The notes under the pieces were generated by a model that saw nothing but the letters and a program-made list of their open reading frames with translations, ran no database searches and was not told the DNA's origin. Below are positions 1-13,739 of a stretch of DNA of 64,000 nucleotides, piece by piece (position 1 is the first letter of the stretch; each line of letters starts with the position of its first letter). Origin of the DNA: Aphis gossypii (Eukaryota > Arthropoda > Insecta > Hemiptera > Aphididae); NCBI RefSeq assembly GCF_020184175.1, contig NC_065530.1, positions 20,065,260-20,129,259 of the forward strand, given 5' to 3'. The translations under genes were made by a program, and so were the position numbers.

Positions 1-20
1 GAGGAGCACTTTCGTCAAAG
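1..20 (+). CDS. Possible 3' end of an upstream exon
   Basis: The window opens with 20 bases ending in CAAAG followed by GTAAGAAG, a strong splice-donor context. Only one reading (codons from base 3: GALSSK) ends in phase 0, and that is the phase needed to join the exon-like block at 17081. If so, this is the previous coding exon of a long isoform of the ELM2-SANT gene and the following 17 kb is its intron. It could equally be a 5' UTR exon or chance, because the exon start lies outside the window. Confidence 0.25.
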
Positions 21-305
21 GTAAGAAGGGATTTTAGTGAACATAACACCTAATAATATATTGATTACGATTTGATTTTCCGATACCGAATAAATGCACG
101 ATATAGGCAGTGTTGAGAAGTGTTGAATTTATCTTGAGTTACGAGTTACTATTATAATATAACACAGCTACTTTTTAAAACGATTTGATGGCAATTTAAT
201 CGCGTTTTATTGTAACTAAATTATACGCGATTTCGGTTATTCATTACCTTATTATTATTATTATTTTAATACATTTTACGAACCAATTGATCATGCATAT
301 AAATA

Positions 306-371
306 CAGTGGAACCTCAATAACGCGAACTAGTTAGGGTGGAAAAAAATTCGAGTCATCCAAGTTTCACTG
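306..371. mobile_element. Pogo/Tigger-like mini-MITE, 66 bp, TA target sites
   Basis: Starts CAGTGGAACCTCAATAACG and ends with the inverted counterpart, CATCCAAGTTTCACTG. It is flanked by TA on both sides (304-305, 372-373). The imperfect terminal repeats occupy nearly the whole element. The CAGTGRAACYTC-type end and TA duplication are those of pogo/Tigger (Tc1-mariner superfamily) elements. It is non-autonomous and has no transposase. Confidence 0.65.
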
Positions 372-1016
372 TACATCATATAAATATGATTTTCTGACAG
401 TACCTAAAATGTTTATAATATCTATTTGATAAAAACATTATTTTCAATAAGTAGTAATTATTGTTTTCAGGAATATATTTAAAAAATAAAGGATAAAAAA
501 TCACACAACCATTGTCTTCTTTGGTTCGCAAATAAACCTTTTATATTGTTGATTGTCATTAGGTACTTAGTTAATTTAGTGATAAAAGAATAATTCTTAA
601 GCTCCATTAAAATTGTTTAATACTATAAAGTAATGTACTTAATAAAATAAAGTACAGTGAGAATATTTTTGAAAGATAATACGTAATGTAATTTAATTAC
701 CAAAAAATGTAACTTACTCAACACTGACTATTATATTGATGATGCAACTCTCAGAGGTGCTTAGTTAGTGCTATCAAGTCATAAATGTAAAAATATATAA
801 TTCTAATTAACTGGTGTACATGTGTACCCGGTCCGACAGTGTTTTTGATACCTATAAAAGTGATCATTGAACAAATAAATGTCGATCAGGCTGCATAAAG
901 TATGATTACATTACCGCCGATAAACACCTTATTGCAGCACAGAATATACTTTATAGTTATGATTATTATTATTATTTTAATACATTTTACGAACCAATTG
1001 ATCATGCATATAAATA

Positions 1017-1050
1017 CAGTGGAACCTCAAGAGTTATCCAAGTTTCACGG
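1017..1050. mobile_element. Internally deleted copy of the mini-MITE, 34 bp
   Basis: Lies at the equivalent place in the second tandem copy. Only the outer parts of the two terminal repeats remain (CAGTGGAACCTCAAG and AGTTATCCAAGTTTCACGG), still between TA dinucleotides. The 32 missing bases are the middle of the 306-371 element, so the loss followed, or accompanied, the tandem duplication. Confidence 0.55.
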
Positions 1051-1632
1051 TACATCATATAAATATGATTTTCTGGCAGTACCTAAAATGTTTATGATAT
1101 CTATTTGATAAAATCATTATTTTCAATAAGTAGTAACTATTGTTTCAGGAATATATTTAAAAAATAAAGGATAAAAAATCGTCCAACCGTTGTCTTCTTT
1201 GGTTCGCAAATAAACCTTTTATATTGTTGATTGTCATTACTTAGTTAATTTAGTGATAAAAGAATAATTCTTAAGCTCCATTAAAATTTTTTAATACTAT
1301 AAAGTAATGTACTTAATAAAATAAAGTACAGTGAGAATATTTTTGAAAGATAATACGTAATGTAATTTAATTACCAAAAAAATGTAACTTACTCAACACT
1401 GACTATTATATTGATGATGCAACTCTCAGAGGTGCTTAGTGCTATCAAGTCATAAATGTAAAAATATATAATTCTAATTAACTGGTGTACATGTGTACCC
1501 GGTCCGACAGTGTTTTTGGTACCTATAAAAGTGATCATTGAACAAATAAATGTCGATCAGGCTGCATAAAGTATGATTACATTACCGCCGATAAACACCT
1601 TATTGCAGCACAGAATATACTTTATAGTTATG

Positions 1633-4600
1633 ATTATTATTATTATTATTATCGTTGGTACGTGTTTTTAAATAACTACCATTTTAATAATTATTTTAAT
1701 TTTTCAATACCATGATTAATGATTATGTGTTTGTAAAAATACTTTCGACAAGCAATTATTATTATTATTATTATTATTATTATGACACAACCAAATGTAT
1801 TCGTTAAACAAAAGGTATAAATACCAAAACACGAAATAACTAATAAGTGTTAGAAATATTTCAATTGTTCGATTCACCGGTGTTTTTTGGCATAGAAAAT
1901 ATATGTTTTGTCTATGCTGACATTTTCATTAGCACGTACCTAGTGTGATTTAATTAGATAAGCTTGATTAAGTGCGTTATGCAAATTATTCATTACTATA
2001 ACAACGATATGGTAATAGCTATAGCATAACTGCATTTCGAATTGATAGAATTATTAAACCTTCAGTATTCTAACACGTTTCATTAAAATTACATATTATA
2101 CAAGGCGCTATCTTATCGGAAAATTATAATAATAATTTGCTTGATATGTATTTTTTTTTCATTCATAACATGAATAACAATCAGATCATATTGTTTTCTA
2201 TCAACATTTACTAAATAAATTATAATCTTTATACAACATTCATACATAATATTAAATTTTAGGCTCATATTAAATGGAATTATCTACTAAATAATATACA
2301 ATTAACATACGTAGTTTAAACAAAATAATTCGATCTCTTTTCATTAAAAACTTTCCTACCTATTTGAATAAAATTAGTTAAAAAGGTTAATACACAACAA
2401 ATATTAAATAATGTTTATAAATTATTATTATTTTTTTTTTTACTATTGTTATTGATCATAATAACATTATGTAAACTTTATATACAAGCTATTATGTGTG
2501 GATATTTAATTTGATATGCTGTAAACACTAACTTATTTATATAAAATATAAACAGATTAAAATATCTTTGATAACTATGAAACGTGTAATAATAGACATT
2601 TTTATTTTACCTCCAAATATATTTACATCGAATATAATACATCAATAGTAAACTTTTCAATAATGTTTCTCGAAAATAAATGAAATTCGATTGCAGAGAA
2701 ATGGAAAAGTGATATCAAAACGTGCATTGAGTATTATTTAATCAGCTATCATAGGTCCAAGTTTTTCATTTTATTATAAGAACATTTTACAAATTATTTT
2801 ATTTTTTAGTGTTCTGTTGTATCATATCGTATAAGCAAAATATCATAAATCTTCTAATTTAATTGTACCTGAAAATATACTGCAAATTGAACGTAATTTT
2901 TATATTTCCTCAAAATTATATACTGAAGTGAAAAATTGAAAAATAACAAAAGTTAAAAATGTAATATAATAAAAATATTGTGTATTTGTAAATTAAAATG
3001 TATTTTTAAATGTTATGAAATTCATAAAATCAATTATTGATGCACTTTAATAAAATTTATTGTTGTGAAAATAAAAATAAATACATGTTTATATCTTCTA
3101 CTGATACAATTCGAGACTTTACAAAGAGAAGAGAATAATTGCTGTAAATTTAACCTGTAAAAGAAGACTTTTGAGTGTTTATAGAATTCCGAAGATTGAA
3201 CGAACAAAATGTTTATATCAAACCATGGATGAATAATTGAATACGAATAAATTTAAAGAAATAATTATAAAATCATTATAGAAACGTGAAAAAATGTTTT
3301 TAGAAAATGAAAATATAAATTTAGTGGGTATCCGAACTGTGATCGACAGTTTTGAACACAGAAATATGTCTCACGTGTACTGTATAAAATAAATTTAGAG
3401 ACGGGGATTTGAAATAAGTCAAATACTCATTTACGCGTACCGAATTTATATTGAAAATTAGTGGTGCTTCTATACTACTTATTTGACCTTTTATATACAC
3501 ATACATATATATTATCTGCACATGAATAAAATACAGATGATAATATGTTGAAGATTCGTGTTAAAAACCTAAACGTCTCAGCCATGAAAAGAGGCCCATG
3601 TCGTAAATGTATGTAATATATCACGGGGATATTAATTACCTATTTACTAAATATAGATAGTAAAAAATCAAAGCAAAACATGCACTTTAAACTACCTACG
3701 TGTTATATACGTAAGTGTGAGAAAATGTTTTTTTCGTTCCGTACTACGACATGAACTAAAATCGTTTTAGATTAATTCGGGCGAAGTCTAATGCATATTA
3801 TTTACCATAATAATATAGCCTAGGTATACTATACATACCATAATGATGTGTACATTTTTTTAAACAATTCGGTTATACCCGTGATTTTATCGATTAAAAC
3901 AGTGTGTTGCAGCCTATTATTAAATATTGCCATGTGTTCATTGTTCCGTATCTCACTGTAATTTCAATCTTTAATGGTTTTCGCACCATTTATGAATGCG
4001 TCGCAAAATAATTATGTAAACTCTATATTTTTGTAATTTGAATTAGACCAGATTTTTTTTTTATTAAACATTAAATCGTCGTACAATAATATCTAAATGA
4101 TTTTACTTCACTAAAATTTGATATTTTATTTTCAAATAACAAATCGACATTTTTACAAGAAACTCGCGTGTTCCTTTTTCTACAAAAAATATGAAACTAT
4201 GTTTAAATTCTTCAAGATATTACAGATGTAATTAAATTAAAATATATTTTTCAAGACTTTCTCAAACACTTCATGCATATCATTATTTTTTAATTCACAT
4301 AAAATTTAAGCTAGACATTTAATTGAAGCCATTTCTTTGGGTAACTAATAAATTTATGGTTAAGTAAGAATTGTATGACCTATTATTTTTCTTCATAAAT
4401 GTCTGCTACAAATAAAAAACTAGCTCTTAAAAAAAAAACAAAAACCATCATTATCAATGAAAATGTATACATTTAATTAATTAATTAAATTTTGAGTGTT
4501 AACAATTTGACATAAGCTAGTATACAATAATAATTATTATACATGCATTATGCCTGGGTATTTTTTTTAATCAATATTGATTAAAAAAGGTTTTTTGCTT

Positions 4601-7600
4601 GAATATAATAATGTAATCTATAAAAAAAAAATTATACAACTTTAAAAATTTAACAGTTAAACAGTGTGTATTGAATTATAAAAATCAACACTCTATTTAA
4701 ATGAGCTCATGTGTGACACTAGTGTTTTTATGGTGCGATGGTTTTTGCTGCAATAAATGAAGTATAATTCAATAATATTAACGAACTGGTATTGGGCATA
4801 TCCTTTGCTACGATTTTGTGAGACAATGTAATAATGTAGAAATTTACTCCTCATAGAAATTCGATTATTTTTTTATCTTAAATAATACTGTGCCAACAAA
4901 TGATGAAGCTTACTTAAAATTAATTTTTATTTTCCGTAAACCTACTGTAATTTATTCAGTATGATTTTTTTCATAGAAAGTATGAGAATATTTTTAATTT
5001 ATAGAAAACAAGTAAAACTAATCAAAATCTATTTTTTAATTTTATTAATTTTTATAGTAATAATAACATCATAGTAAATAAATAATTTAATGTGAAAATA
5101 AAATTGTTTACAGAAGAAAAAATCAAAACTTTTATTATAGTATAAAATATTCTACATTTTAATCAAACTACTTGTATAATGCTAAAAAATCAAAGATTTT
5201 AACATATTATAATGATTAAAATTATTATCGTTTAAACCAAAAGATTTTTAATTTAATCGTTTATTTTAATTAGTAATCTGCAATACTATTTTTTTCCTGT
5301 GTATTTTTCCTCAACTATAAACTATAATTCGTAACTGGAAAATATTACAGATCTATAGAACTTGTTTTCTTATATCGCATATTAATATCATTCAAAATAT
5401 CTGATCTCAAGATTGTTGTACAAATTAAAAAAAAATACATTTTATTTATTAAATAATGATAACAATTCATTTATAACATTTGAATGACAACGCCATTCTA
5501 CTTAATATACTTCATAAGAATTATGTCTAAAGCGCAATATTGCTTTATTTTAAGAAAAAATCGTAGCTTAGATCTGAAAGTTAGGTGAATTGCCTACACC
5601 TGTCACACTTAAACCTGCTTCTGAAATCATCGGAGAATATAACATTATACACACTGATCACTATCACGAAACAGTGCACAATATAAAATTATAATATAAG
5701 TTATGATATTTCAATCTCTTTATAATATGAATAAAATATTGGCGTTTATACTAATTAATGTTCATAATTCGAATTTTAAATATCACGATTTTTTTTCTAC
5801 TTACTGTTTGTATTTATCCCTTCATTTCTTGGCCGTTCTTTATAACTGCCTAATTATGATATCGTTTGAATTATTAATTTCCCATGAAAAGGAAACCTCT
5901 CTCTGACCTCTGTAGTATATTTATTTTTAATTTCCCGATATATTGGCAAAAAAACTTCATTTGAAGTGCATAAATTGTATTTATAAATACATAAGCGTTT
6001 TATAAGCTCATTTCCCAGAATGCTCGAACCGATTATTAATTTCAAAAGACCTTTGGAGTTTGAAAACAGAAATAAGATCGAAATAGGTACATAATACATA
6101 ATATATATTATAAATACACAGACGATTTCACAGTCTCTGGAGCTTAGACTTCGTGCAGCTACTACCCATATAAAACGATAATAATAAACGAAGAGCTTTA
6201 TAACAATATGTTTGCATATTTATATTTTCCCATACCAATTATTTCATCGAAACTCGATTGGTCGCAATAATATAATACTACACTCGTATCGGAATATTTA
6301 TGGTTCGATAATTTAAGTACCATGCTCTATTTATAATGCCTGCTCAGTATTATGTCGTATTAAACACGCCGTTCGATTTTTATAGGGTCGTCCCTGTCTG
6401 TAGCTTGGGTAAAATAGAGTATATGTGTGTAAGCCCTAGCCGAAAAACATACCATTGGTATCAATACAACATTTTTGAGAATTTCGTTTAAAATATAAAA
6501 GAAAAAAGAAAATACTACAGGACTGATACACTAAATCTTGTTTCTTTATTTATTATTTTTTAATTTTTTTTTATGTACGTTGCGGCTAATCAGCCCATTT
6601 TCTAATTTTAAAAAAGCATGCATCAATATTTAACACGTAACTCGTACAAATTTGATCATCTAAAAATACGATTTGCATGATACTGATGATACTGTTCTAA
6701 CAATTAAAACATAAAATCGATGACCTGGACCGTAGCGCGAAATATGTATCTTTTTTCATTTATGTTTTTGGATGACTTATGTACTAAAATTGTACATTAA
6801 TAGCGACATTATTAACAAAACTTAAGACCATAGTCTATACATTTTTATTTAGAGTATTCTCATTTTATCATCAAGCCACAGATGATTATTTAAATAATAT
6901 AAAAATGCATATTATAGTTGAGTCGTTTATATTTTTAACATAAGTATGAAAACATTTTATACATCATAATGTTTCTTGAATTTAAAATTCAAATGATTTA
7001 TTTTGCTTTATATCAGAGTGTATTTAAAAATATATTTGTTCTAATACTATCTATGTAACATTTTTTAATTTGTTTATTATAAATTTATAATAGTACACAA
7101 AATATGAATACACATAATAGAGTGTATTATTAATACACAGTATACAGTAAACACATTATAATCTAATATTGTCTTAATTTATTAAAAAAATATATATAAA
7201 TAACATATTATCGTCATATTTTTTAAGCTTCTTCAAATCAAGTTTTTAAGAACTCTCTCAGTATTTAATTATTTGTATAACGGGATAATCATCTGCTAAA
7301 TTTTAATACTCTTCTCTTTTAATTAATTTAAACTACATTTAAAATAAAATATATTAATATTTATTGTATTCATTATAGTATAGTATTTTTATATAATCAA
7401 CATTTAACGTTAATTCATTTTAAATATTTTTTTCCTTATCCAAAATATGAGGTAATTATTTAAATATCTTAACGTATTTGAATCTATAGTGACCAATTGA
7501 AGTGCATTAAAAATGTTCTTTAAATGGTTATATTTAACTTTAGTAAAATTATTATAATTTTATAATTTATTAATTTGAAAATAAAATATGCTCTTTCATA

Positions 7601-8750
7601 TTTATTTTACTATAATAGCCATTTATGGTACACGTTTTAATTTAAATATATACATATATATATTATGTGTCGTGTTTTTAATTTTGGTTAAACGTAGTAA
7701 TAATTATGAAGTTATTTTACTAAACATAAAAATTTAAATTATTACTTTTTTTATTATTATTATTATTAGAAATAAAGCTATTTTATTACTTTTATTTTTA
7801 ATAAATAAATATTTTATAATAATACAGGTGTTTAAATTAAGTATGTTAAATTAATTTTAACAGAAATGTCATTTTTCTCCATCTTATTAAATTTACTATA
7901 TGTTTGACTTCTTTCGTCCAAATTTCAAATATTAATTATTAACTTTTAATTAATTGAAATAAAAGAGCCAGAGTATATCAATTTTGATCATCACAAATGT
8001 GTTGATATTGTCTATAAACAGAAATATCAGTTTAATTAAAGAACATAATTAACTCTTTTGATCACAATCGAATATATTAAAAAATGATTTAAAACAAATT
8101 TGATAGTGTTACAAAGGTCTTCAATATTCTAAATCTACCGATAAAGAAACTTAAATTTCCTTATTCAGTTTTAAATACTAAATAATATTTTAATTATTTA
8201 TTTGATAGTATCCTAGTTGAATAGTTTTTACTTAAAAGTATTTATTTGATCTGACACAGAATAACATACATAATAAGTTACTATACTAAATAATAATATA
8301 TATAAATACTTGAATTGATCATTTAAACCCATACACGTATGTATATAACACATATAACATATTTCGAAATTAAATGTGCAGTATTTAAATTTTTTTATTA
8401 TTATTATTGCATAGATGCTGTTTAAAACCAAATAAACACATTTCCCGAGTTATTAAACAGAAGTTCTTAAAACACAAAGCACAATATAAGTTTTACAAAA
8501 TATTCTACCTTTAATCCTTTAATATTTTAAATTTAAACATTTAACGTTTTATGTACATATATTCTGTTAAGTGGGTACCTAATTGAACAGTTTCGCCAAT
8601 GGTAAATTATTATAACGTGTAGTACTGTAGTTGTTTTTCGTATTTACACAAGTACTTGCAGTTTAAAATAGTTTGAATACAATAAGTAAAGAAATTAACA
8701 TAATTTTATTATTATTATAATTGTGCAAAATTAATAACTTTATCCTTTAA
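1633..8750. other. AT-rich intronic or upstream DNA, no gene seen
   Basis: Uniformly very AT-rich, with ATT microsatellites (for example 1755-1783), poly-A/T runs and a 26-bp perfect palindrome at 4563-4588. ORFs are short, AT-coded and lack coding character. If the donor at base 21 is real this is the interior of a large intron. Confidence 0.6.
4563..4588. repeat. 26-bp perfect palindrome
   Basis: Symmetric around 4575/4576, core TTAATCAATATTGATTAA. It could form a cruciform or be a homeodomain-type double site. No function can be assigned. Confidence 0.5.
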
Positions 8751-10960
8751 ATTAGTGCCACGCGTTCGTTAATGATATTGTGTCTATCATATTTTAACGG
8801 AAATAAAAAAAGAAAAAAACTGGAAGCCGGATGTCCTTAGATCGAAGTTTTAGCCAAAGTTGAGACGTGCACCACATAGACCTAAATCACCCGTCAGAAG
8901 CGTAACCGAGTGCCTCACCACAGCAGACGTGGCAATACGAGAGTAAAGGACGATGACACACGCACACTTTTTAGAGAGAGAATGAGAAAGAGAGATAGAG
9001 TGATAGGGTGATAGTCGAATGCCGAATAAAAATAATACGTTGAGAAACTTCCTCTGCTAATGTTCTTTTTCTCTTTTTGTCACACAGCTAATGGTTTTGT
9101 TTTTTTTTTTTTACGGACCCAGATACTAGAACCCTTGGTTTTTTATGCTCACGAGATCCATTTTACTCTTGGAAGTTTGCCCTATTTTCATTTCGATACG
9201 AGGTTGTTCTTGGTGTTTTCTTTTTCGTTTTTTATTCATGCGGGTAGTATTGACGTAAATAGAGAAAAACGGCGGTCAAATATACGGGTCTTAATGATCA
9301 TTTTCGTTGATAAGAAGAGGGGTGTGTGCAATGTGTTATTTAACATATTATTATTTAAATCGGTCTTTTTTATACTCATCCCTATAACGATTTTGACGAC
9401 TTTTTTAAATAAAAAAGCACTATTGATCCAATATAAACAGCGAAACATTCCAATCACATAATAACACACTTTTTCATTAATTTATACTGCACCGTCTACG
9501 TGTGCAGAGTTAACAGAATTATGATTACTAATTGTCCAAACATTTTATTATTTATAATAAACGTACTGTTTTTATTCTTCGACATACGCTCTGTGCATGG
9601 AGTACAAAAATCTCATAGGGTTTATTAAAAATTCCTTAAACTCTGGTGAGCCAGTAATAGGTAGCAAACCTCCTGCATAATATACACTGTTAAGTTTTTT
9701 AATTTTTCAACCGACACCTCGCAATCGTGGTAAATTAATTCCTTGTTACGACGACGAAGGAATATTCAGATTTAGCTCATTTAGGTGGTAGGTACGTGAC
9801 CAACTATGATGCTGCAGGAATCTCCAGATTCTTCAATTCACATATTTCCGTTGTCACCGTCCTGAATAATGCTCGAATTCCTGTAAATTTTGGGAAGATA
9901 TTATATTAATATTATTGTTGTATCGTATCGACACTTGGGCAGCGTGACATTGTAATTTGTAACCACTCGTGATATGGTGAGGAGAGAATGGGGTTACCGG
10001 AGGAATTTGTTTAATTGGGCATTCCTAAAGTGTTTCTCGAGCCTGACCTAATGATAATATTCCTAGACCGTGCGGTCTAGGGTGTTTGCGGCGACGAGAA
10101 TGGAGTTACCTTAAAAAACGTCGGCGCGTAGACCCATGACTGGTTATTATCAGTACCTATAAAGAGTTACGTGCACCCAATTCTTGGCATATATAAATAT
10201 ATAGTGTAACGTCTCACCCTCGACCAACCCTGACAGAGAGAATCCAGTAGGGGTTTATCCGGAGCGAAAGTACTGTGGTCGGCGCGTCACGTAGGCACGT
10301 ATACGTACACCGGAGCCGAATGAGGCGCATACGTAATGCCCCGTTCAGCGTATAACAGAATATCTGTGCAATATTAATATGAATAATTCAATATTATATT
10401 TATCGTTCAAAAGTGCAGAGAAATAATTGCCACCGATCCGAGCGAATGCGTCGATAGACACGTTTTTTGGCATACCCAACTATCCACCGCTAACCACCAC
10501 CGACCGATGGAACACGACGAAACGAGTATTATTCTTCTGATTATAATATTATGGTCCACGTCAAGAACAGAAATATTATTATTATTGTTGTATTCGACGT
10601 CAACAGCGCAGGGCTCGGACTCTTTTTTTTTCTCCAAAAGGATCCAACAACTACAACTATATACTATACAATACTGTTCTATTGTTAAAACGTATCACGC
10701 CCGAAAAATACGACAAAATATAATATATTATATTGGTGCGCACAACGAACGACGGTAAACTATAATAATATTTGTCACGTGATAAAAATATAATATTATG
10801 TCGATAGACTACAACAGTCGAACAGTACTGTTATGTGTGGCAAGACTCTACAAAAACCAAGGGGTCTATAGTGGTCGTGGTTCGAAAAAAAATGCCAAAA
10901 CTAAAATATGAAAACATGATTCAGTGCTGTTTTCGATCCGGCCAGACTGTAGGTCACGAT
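8750..10960. other. GC-richer island, candidate regulatory DNA
   Basis: Base composition rises clearly above the flanks, with many CpGs (10000-10350 in particular) and a GA-rich tract near 8975-9005. There is a 9-bp-arm inverted repeat at 10062-10081 (CCTAGACCG, TG, CGGTCTAGG). ORFs here do not look coding. The region could hold an enhancer or a non-coding exon, but no splice structure decides it. Confidence 0.3.
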
Positions 10961-13480
10961 TTAAAATAATATTATACAAACGTATTTTCTGACGCTTGAC
11001 TAAATCAATCATTAAGTAAAATACACATTATAAATAACGCTGCTAATATTAAAACTAATAATAACTAGTATATTAGTGCTCACAGTGAATGTTTTTTTTT
11101 ATGAATGACAGTTATATCTTAATACTAAATAATTCATTTTTCATAAATTAATTTCAATAATTTTGTCAATTCATATACAAATGCCCGAAATATTATCAAA
11201 GTTTTAAAAAAACAAAATTTCATTAAAATATTAGACAAATATTTTATAAAAAAAAAAATAATTTTTGTATTTTTTTTACTGCCTATATTAACACCGTAGA
11301 TTTGTCAATTTTATGTCATGTGTTGGATTTATATCGCTTCCCGTTGATTATATGATTATATAAAAAATCTGTTCTATAATTAATTGTATAAACTTTATTT
11401 AGTCTGTTTAGAGTAGACAGTTATCAATTCAATGCGTGTGCCGGTTAGTCGTTGTTTTTTGTATTTACCAATTACCACACGTCATAATAATATACTATCA
11501 TTATTGTGTAATAATAATAAAGGTTCACCACGTCGATAGAAAAACGACGAAAAACAGACAAATATATTGTTATGCGCACCCAAAAGACAGTCCGGGCGAT
11601 GTTCGCGGTCGGTTCATCCGAAAAAAATGGATGAGACGTTGTTAAAAAAAAATACGGTTCCTTGGTGCAGTTACATATTGTTTTCTTGGCTATTTTTCTC
11701 GATTTTCTTTAAATCTGTTGGGACGTTCGAACCGTATAAAATACCATCTGCGTTCAATTTCCAATCTATATAGATAAACAGTAATAATATCGTACGGTAT
11801 AAATAAGAAAAAAAAGGATGTTTTTTATTTTTTATTTTAGTTATTGATCTTATTCACAAAATAATAGTCCTTCATACTCTAATCCGGCTCTTCGTTACAT
11901 TAAAAAATAAGTCTGTATAATTAAACTTGATTAGAATATTAATTCATATTGATTCATTAATCAAATTACACATTATTAGAATACGAATTTAAAGATATAG
12001 ACATTATATTGTAACTTTTACAAATCCTTTCCTATCATAGTACTTGATAATGGTCTATTTTATTTATAAATCGTGTAATCATCAAATATTCGGATTATAC
12101 TATATAATAGAGTAATAATGATGTATTATTTATTTAGTGATATTATTTTAATATAATAGATGTGTGGCTATTTATTGAATGGTTTCCGTACGAAATTATA
12201 TTAAATGAAATAGATATTACAGGTATATCGAAAATATAATAATTTCTTTTAATTAAATTATCATTAAAACCCTGTCAAAGTCTGAAACATCATACTTTTA
12301 ATGAAATGAACCTAACTATCTAACCCACAACGTTAATTAATAATAGGTTTTAATTATTTCAATAAATAAAAGCTGATTACAATCTCATTACGACTTATAC
12401 AAAATAATCAATAAATAAAGTCTACTTCATAACTTGTATTTAATCTCTAAATAATATGCAGATAAAATAAACTATTGTTCAGAATAGGACGATTCAATAT
12501 TTTATCCATAAAGTCTCTATAAACGATAATTACATTTTTTTTTTTATATAGATTAAAAGTGTTTATCACAGATTTGATTCTATACATGCATATGCTTACT
12601 AGAAACGAGGAACATAAAAGGGTGTAAATTTTGTCATTTACTTACTAAATCCTTTTTTTTTTTTAGTAACGGAAAAACAACTAATAGTAAGTACATAATT
12701 TATAAAACACTTTTCGTTTCATAAAATATTCAACAGTAAAATCTACCGGTTTTAACTCAACAAAACTTAAAAGCATTTCCTCGACCACTAAAACCCTTCC
12801 TAATAATATTACAAAAATATTTCAAAACTACACTTATATTTCATTATTAAAAATGGCCTAATTTCGGCTATTATAATAACTTTTAATCGCGAAAATGTTT
12901 TACTTGGTTATAACGCAATTTTTCATGGTTGTCAAGTAACAATTTGTTTTTTTTTTTTTTTTTGAAATACCATTTTGAATTTTAGTTTTTAAAGAACAAA
13001 CAGTAATATAATGTTTATTTTATAATTTACATAATGTACATTTTGACTTCCGAATAATAAGGGAAACGTCAATTATTACGACTAATTTAGGTATTAATCA
13101 AATCAAAAAATAATTAAACTGTATTTTTATACTCGAAGGTAAGATAAACATAATCTTATATACATAATACGCCAATATTATTATGCTAAATCAAATGTTC
13201 GATATAAAATCATTAATGAATAATAATCAGGACACGAGTGTCATGGAAACGCAAAAATTACAAATTGGTATTGAAATGAATAAGATATGCGTACATTAAT
13301 ATTTATATTAGAATGCATAGCAAAGTCTTAAAGTAAAACTGAAACATATAGGCAACATCATCTATGTGTAATGACTCGAGAAATAATATCGTAACATAAA
13401 GTCGACAGTAGTTAACAATTTAAAGAAAAAATCAATCTGACACGTGTAATAATTATTATTGTCTCGTAAAACAGCGAGTG
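10960..13480. other. AT-rich non-coding stretch
   Basis: Long A/T runs and short AT-coded ORFs only. I see no gene, RNA gene or clear repeat. Confidence 0.5.
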
Positions 13481-13739
13481 CCGTATAATTGACTCGCGAC
13501 TGAAATCACACTTCACCAAGCAATGACGCGCATAATAACTCTGTAAAGAGCTAACGTCGATTTTCAAAAACATTTTTAATCGCGATTTCCATCATCAATG
13601 GTTTTTCTTACTCAATATCTCTTTAAACATATATATATATATCGATTGCGCTGCTGAAAAATAACAAAAAAATAAAACAAATTGTAGGCACGCAAAATTA
13701 ATGACCAATGCTATATATAATATCATATTATAGTATAGG

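Larger units (their letters stand above)
251..1632. repeat. Tandem duplication, unit about 711 bp, two copies
   Basis: Copy 1 spans about 251-961 and copy 2 about 962-1632. They are nearly identical apart from scattered substitutions and small indels. Each begins in an ATT microsatellite and a third ATT run follows copy 2 at 1633-1653, so the unit is bounded by the same simple repeat. This suggests unequal exchange or slippage between ATT tracts. The second copy is about 40 bp shorter, mostly because of a 32-bp loss inside the mini-transposon described separately. There is no coding potential: the short ORF at 902-1108 simply spans the copy junction. Confidence 0.9.

Noticed and set aside
1855..1885. 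GTTCGATTC resembling a tRNA T-loop
   Set aside because: No matching acceptor, D-arm or anticodon arm upstream; not a tRNA.
9060..9461. 133-codon ORF rich in Phe
   Set aside because: Phe/Leu/Ile-rich because of T runs, with an overlapping antisense ORF. No family features.
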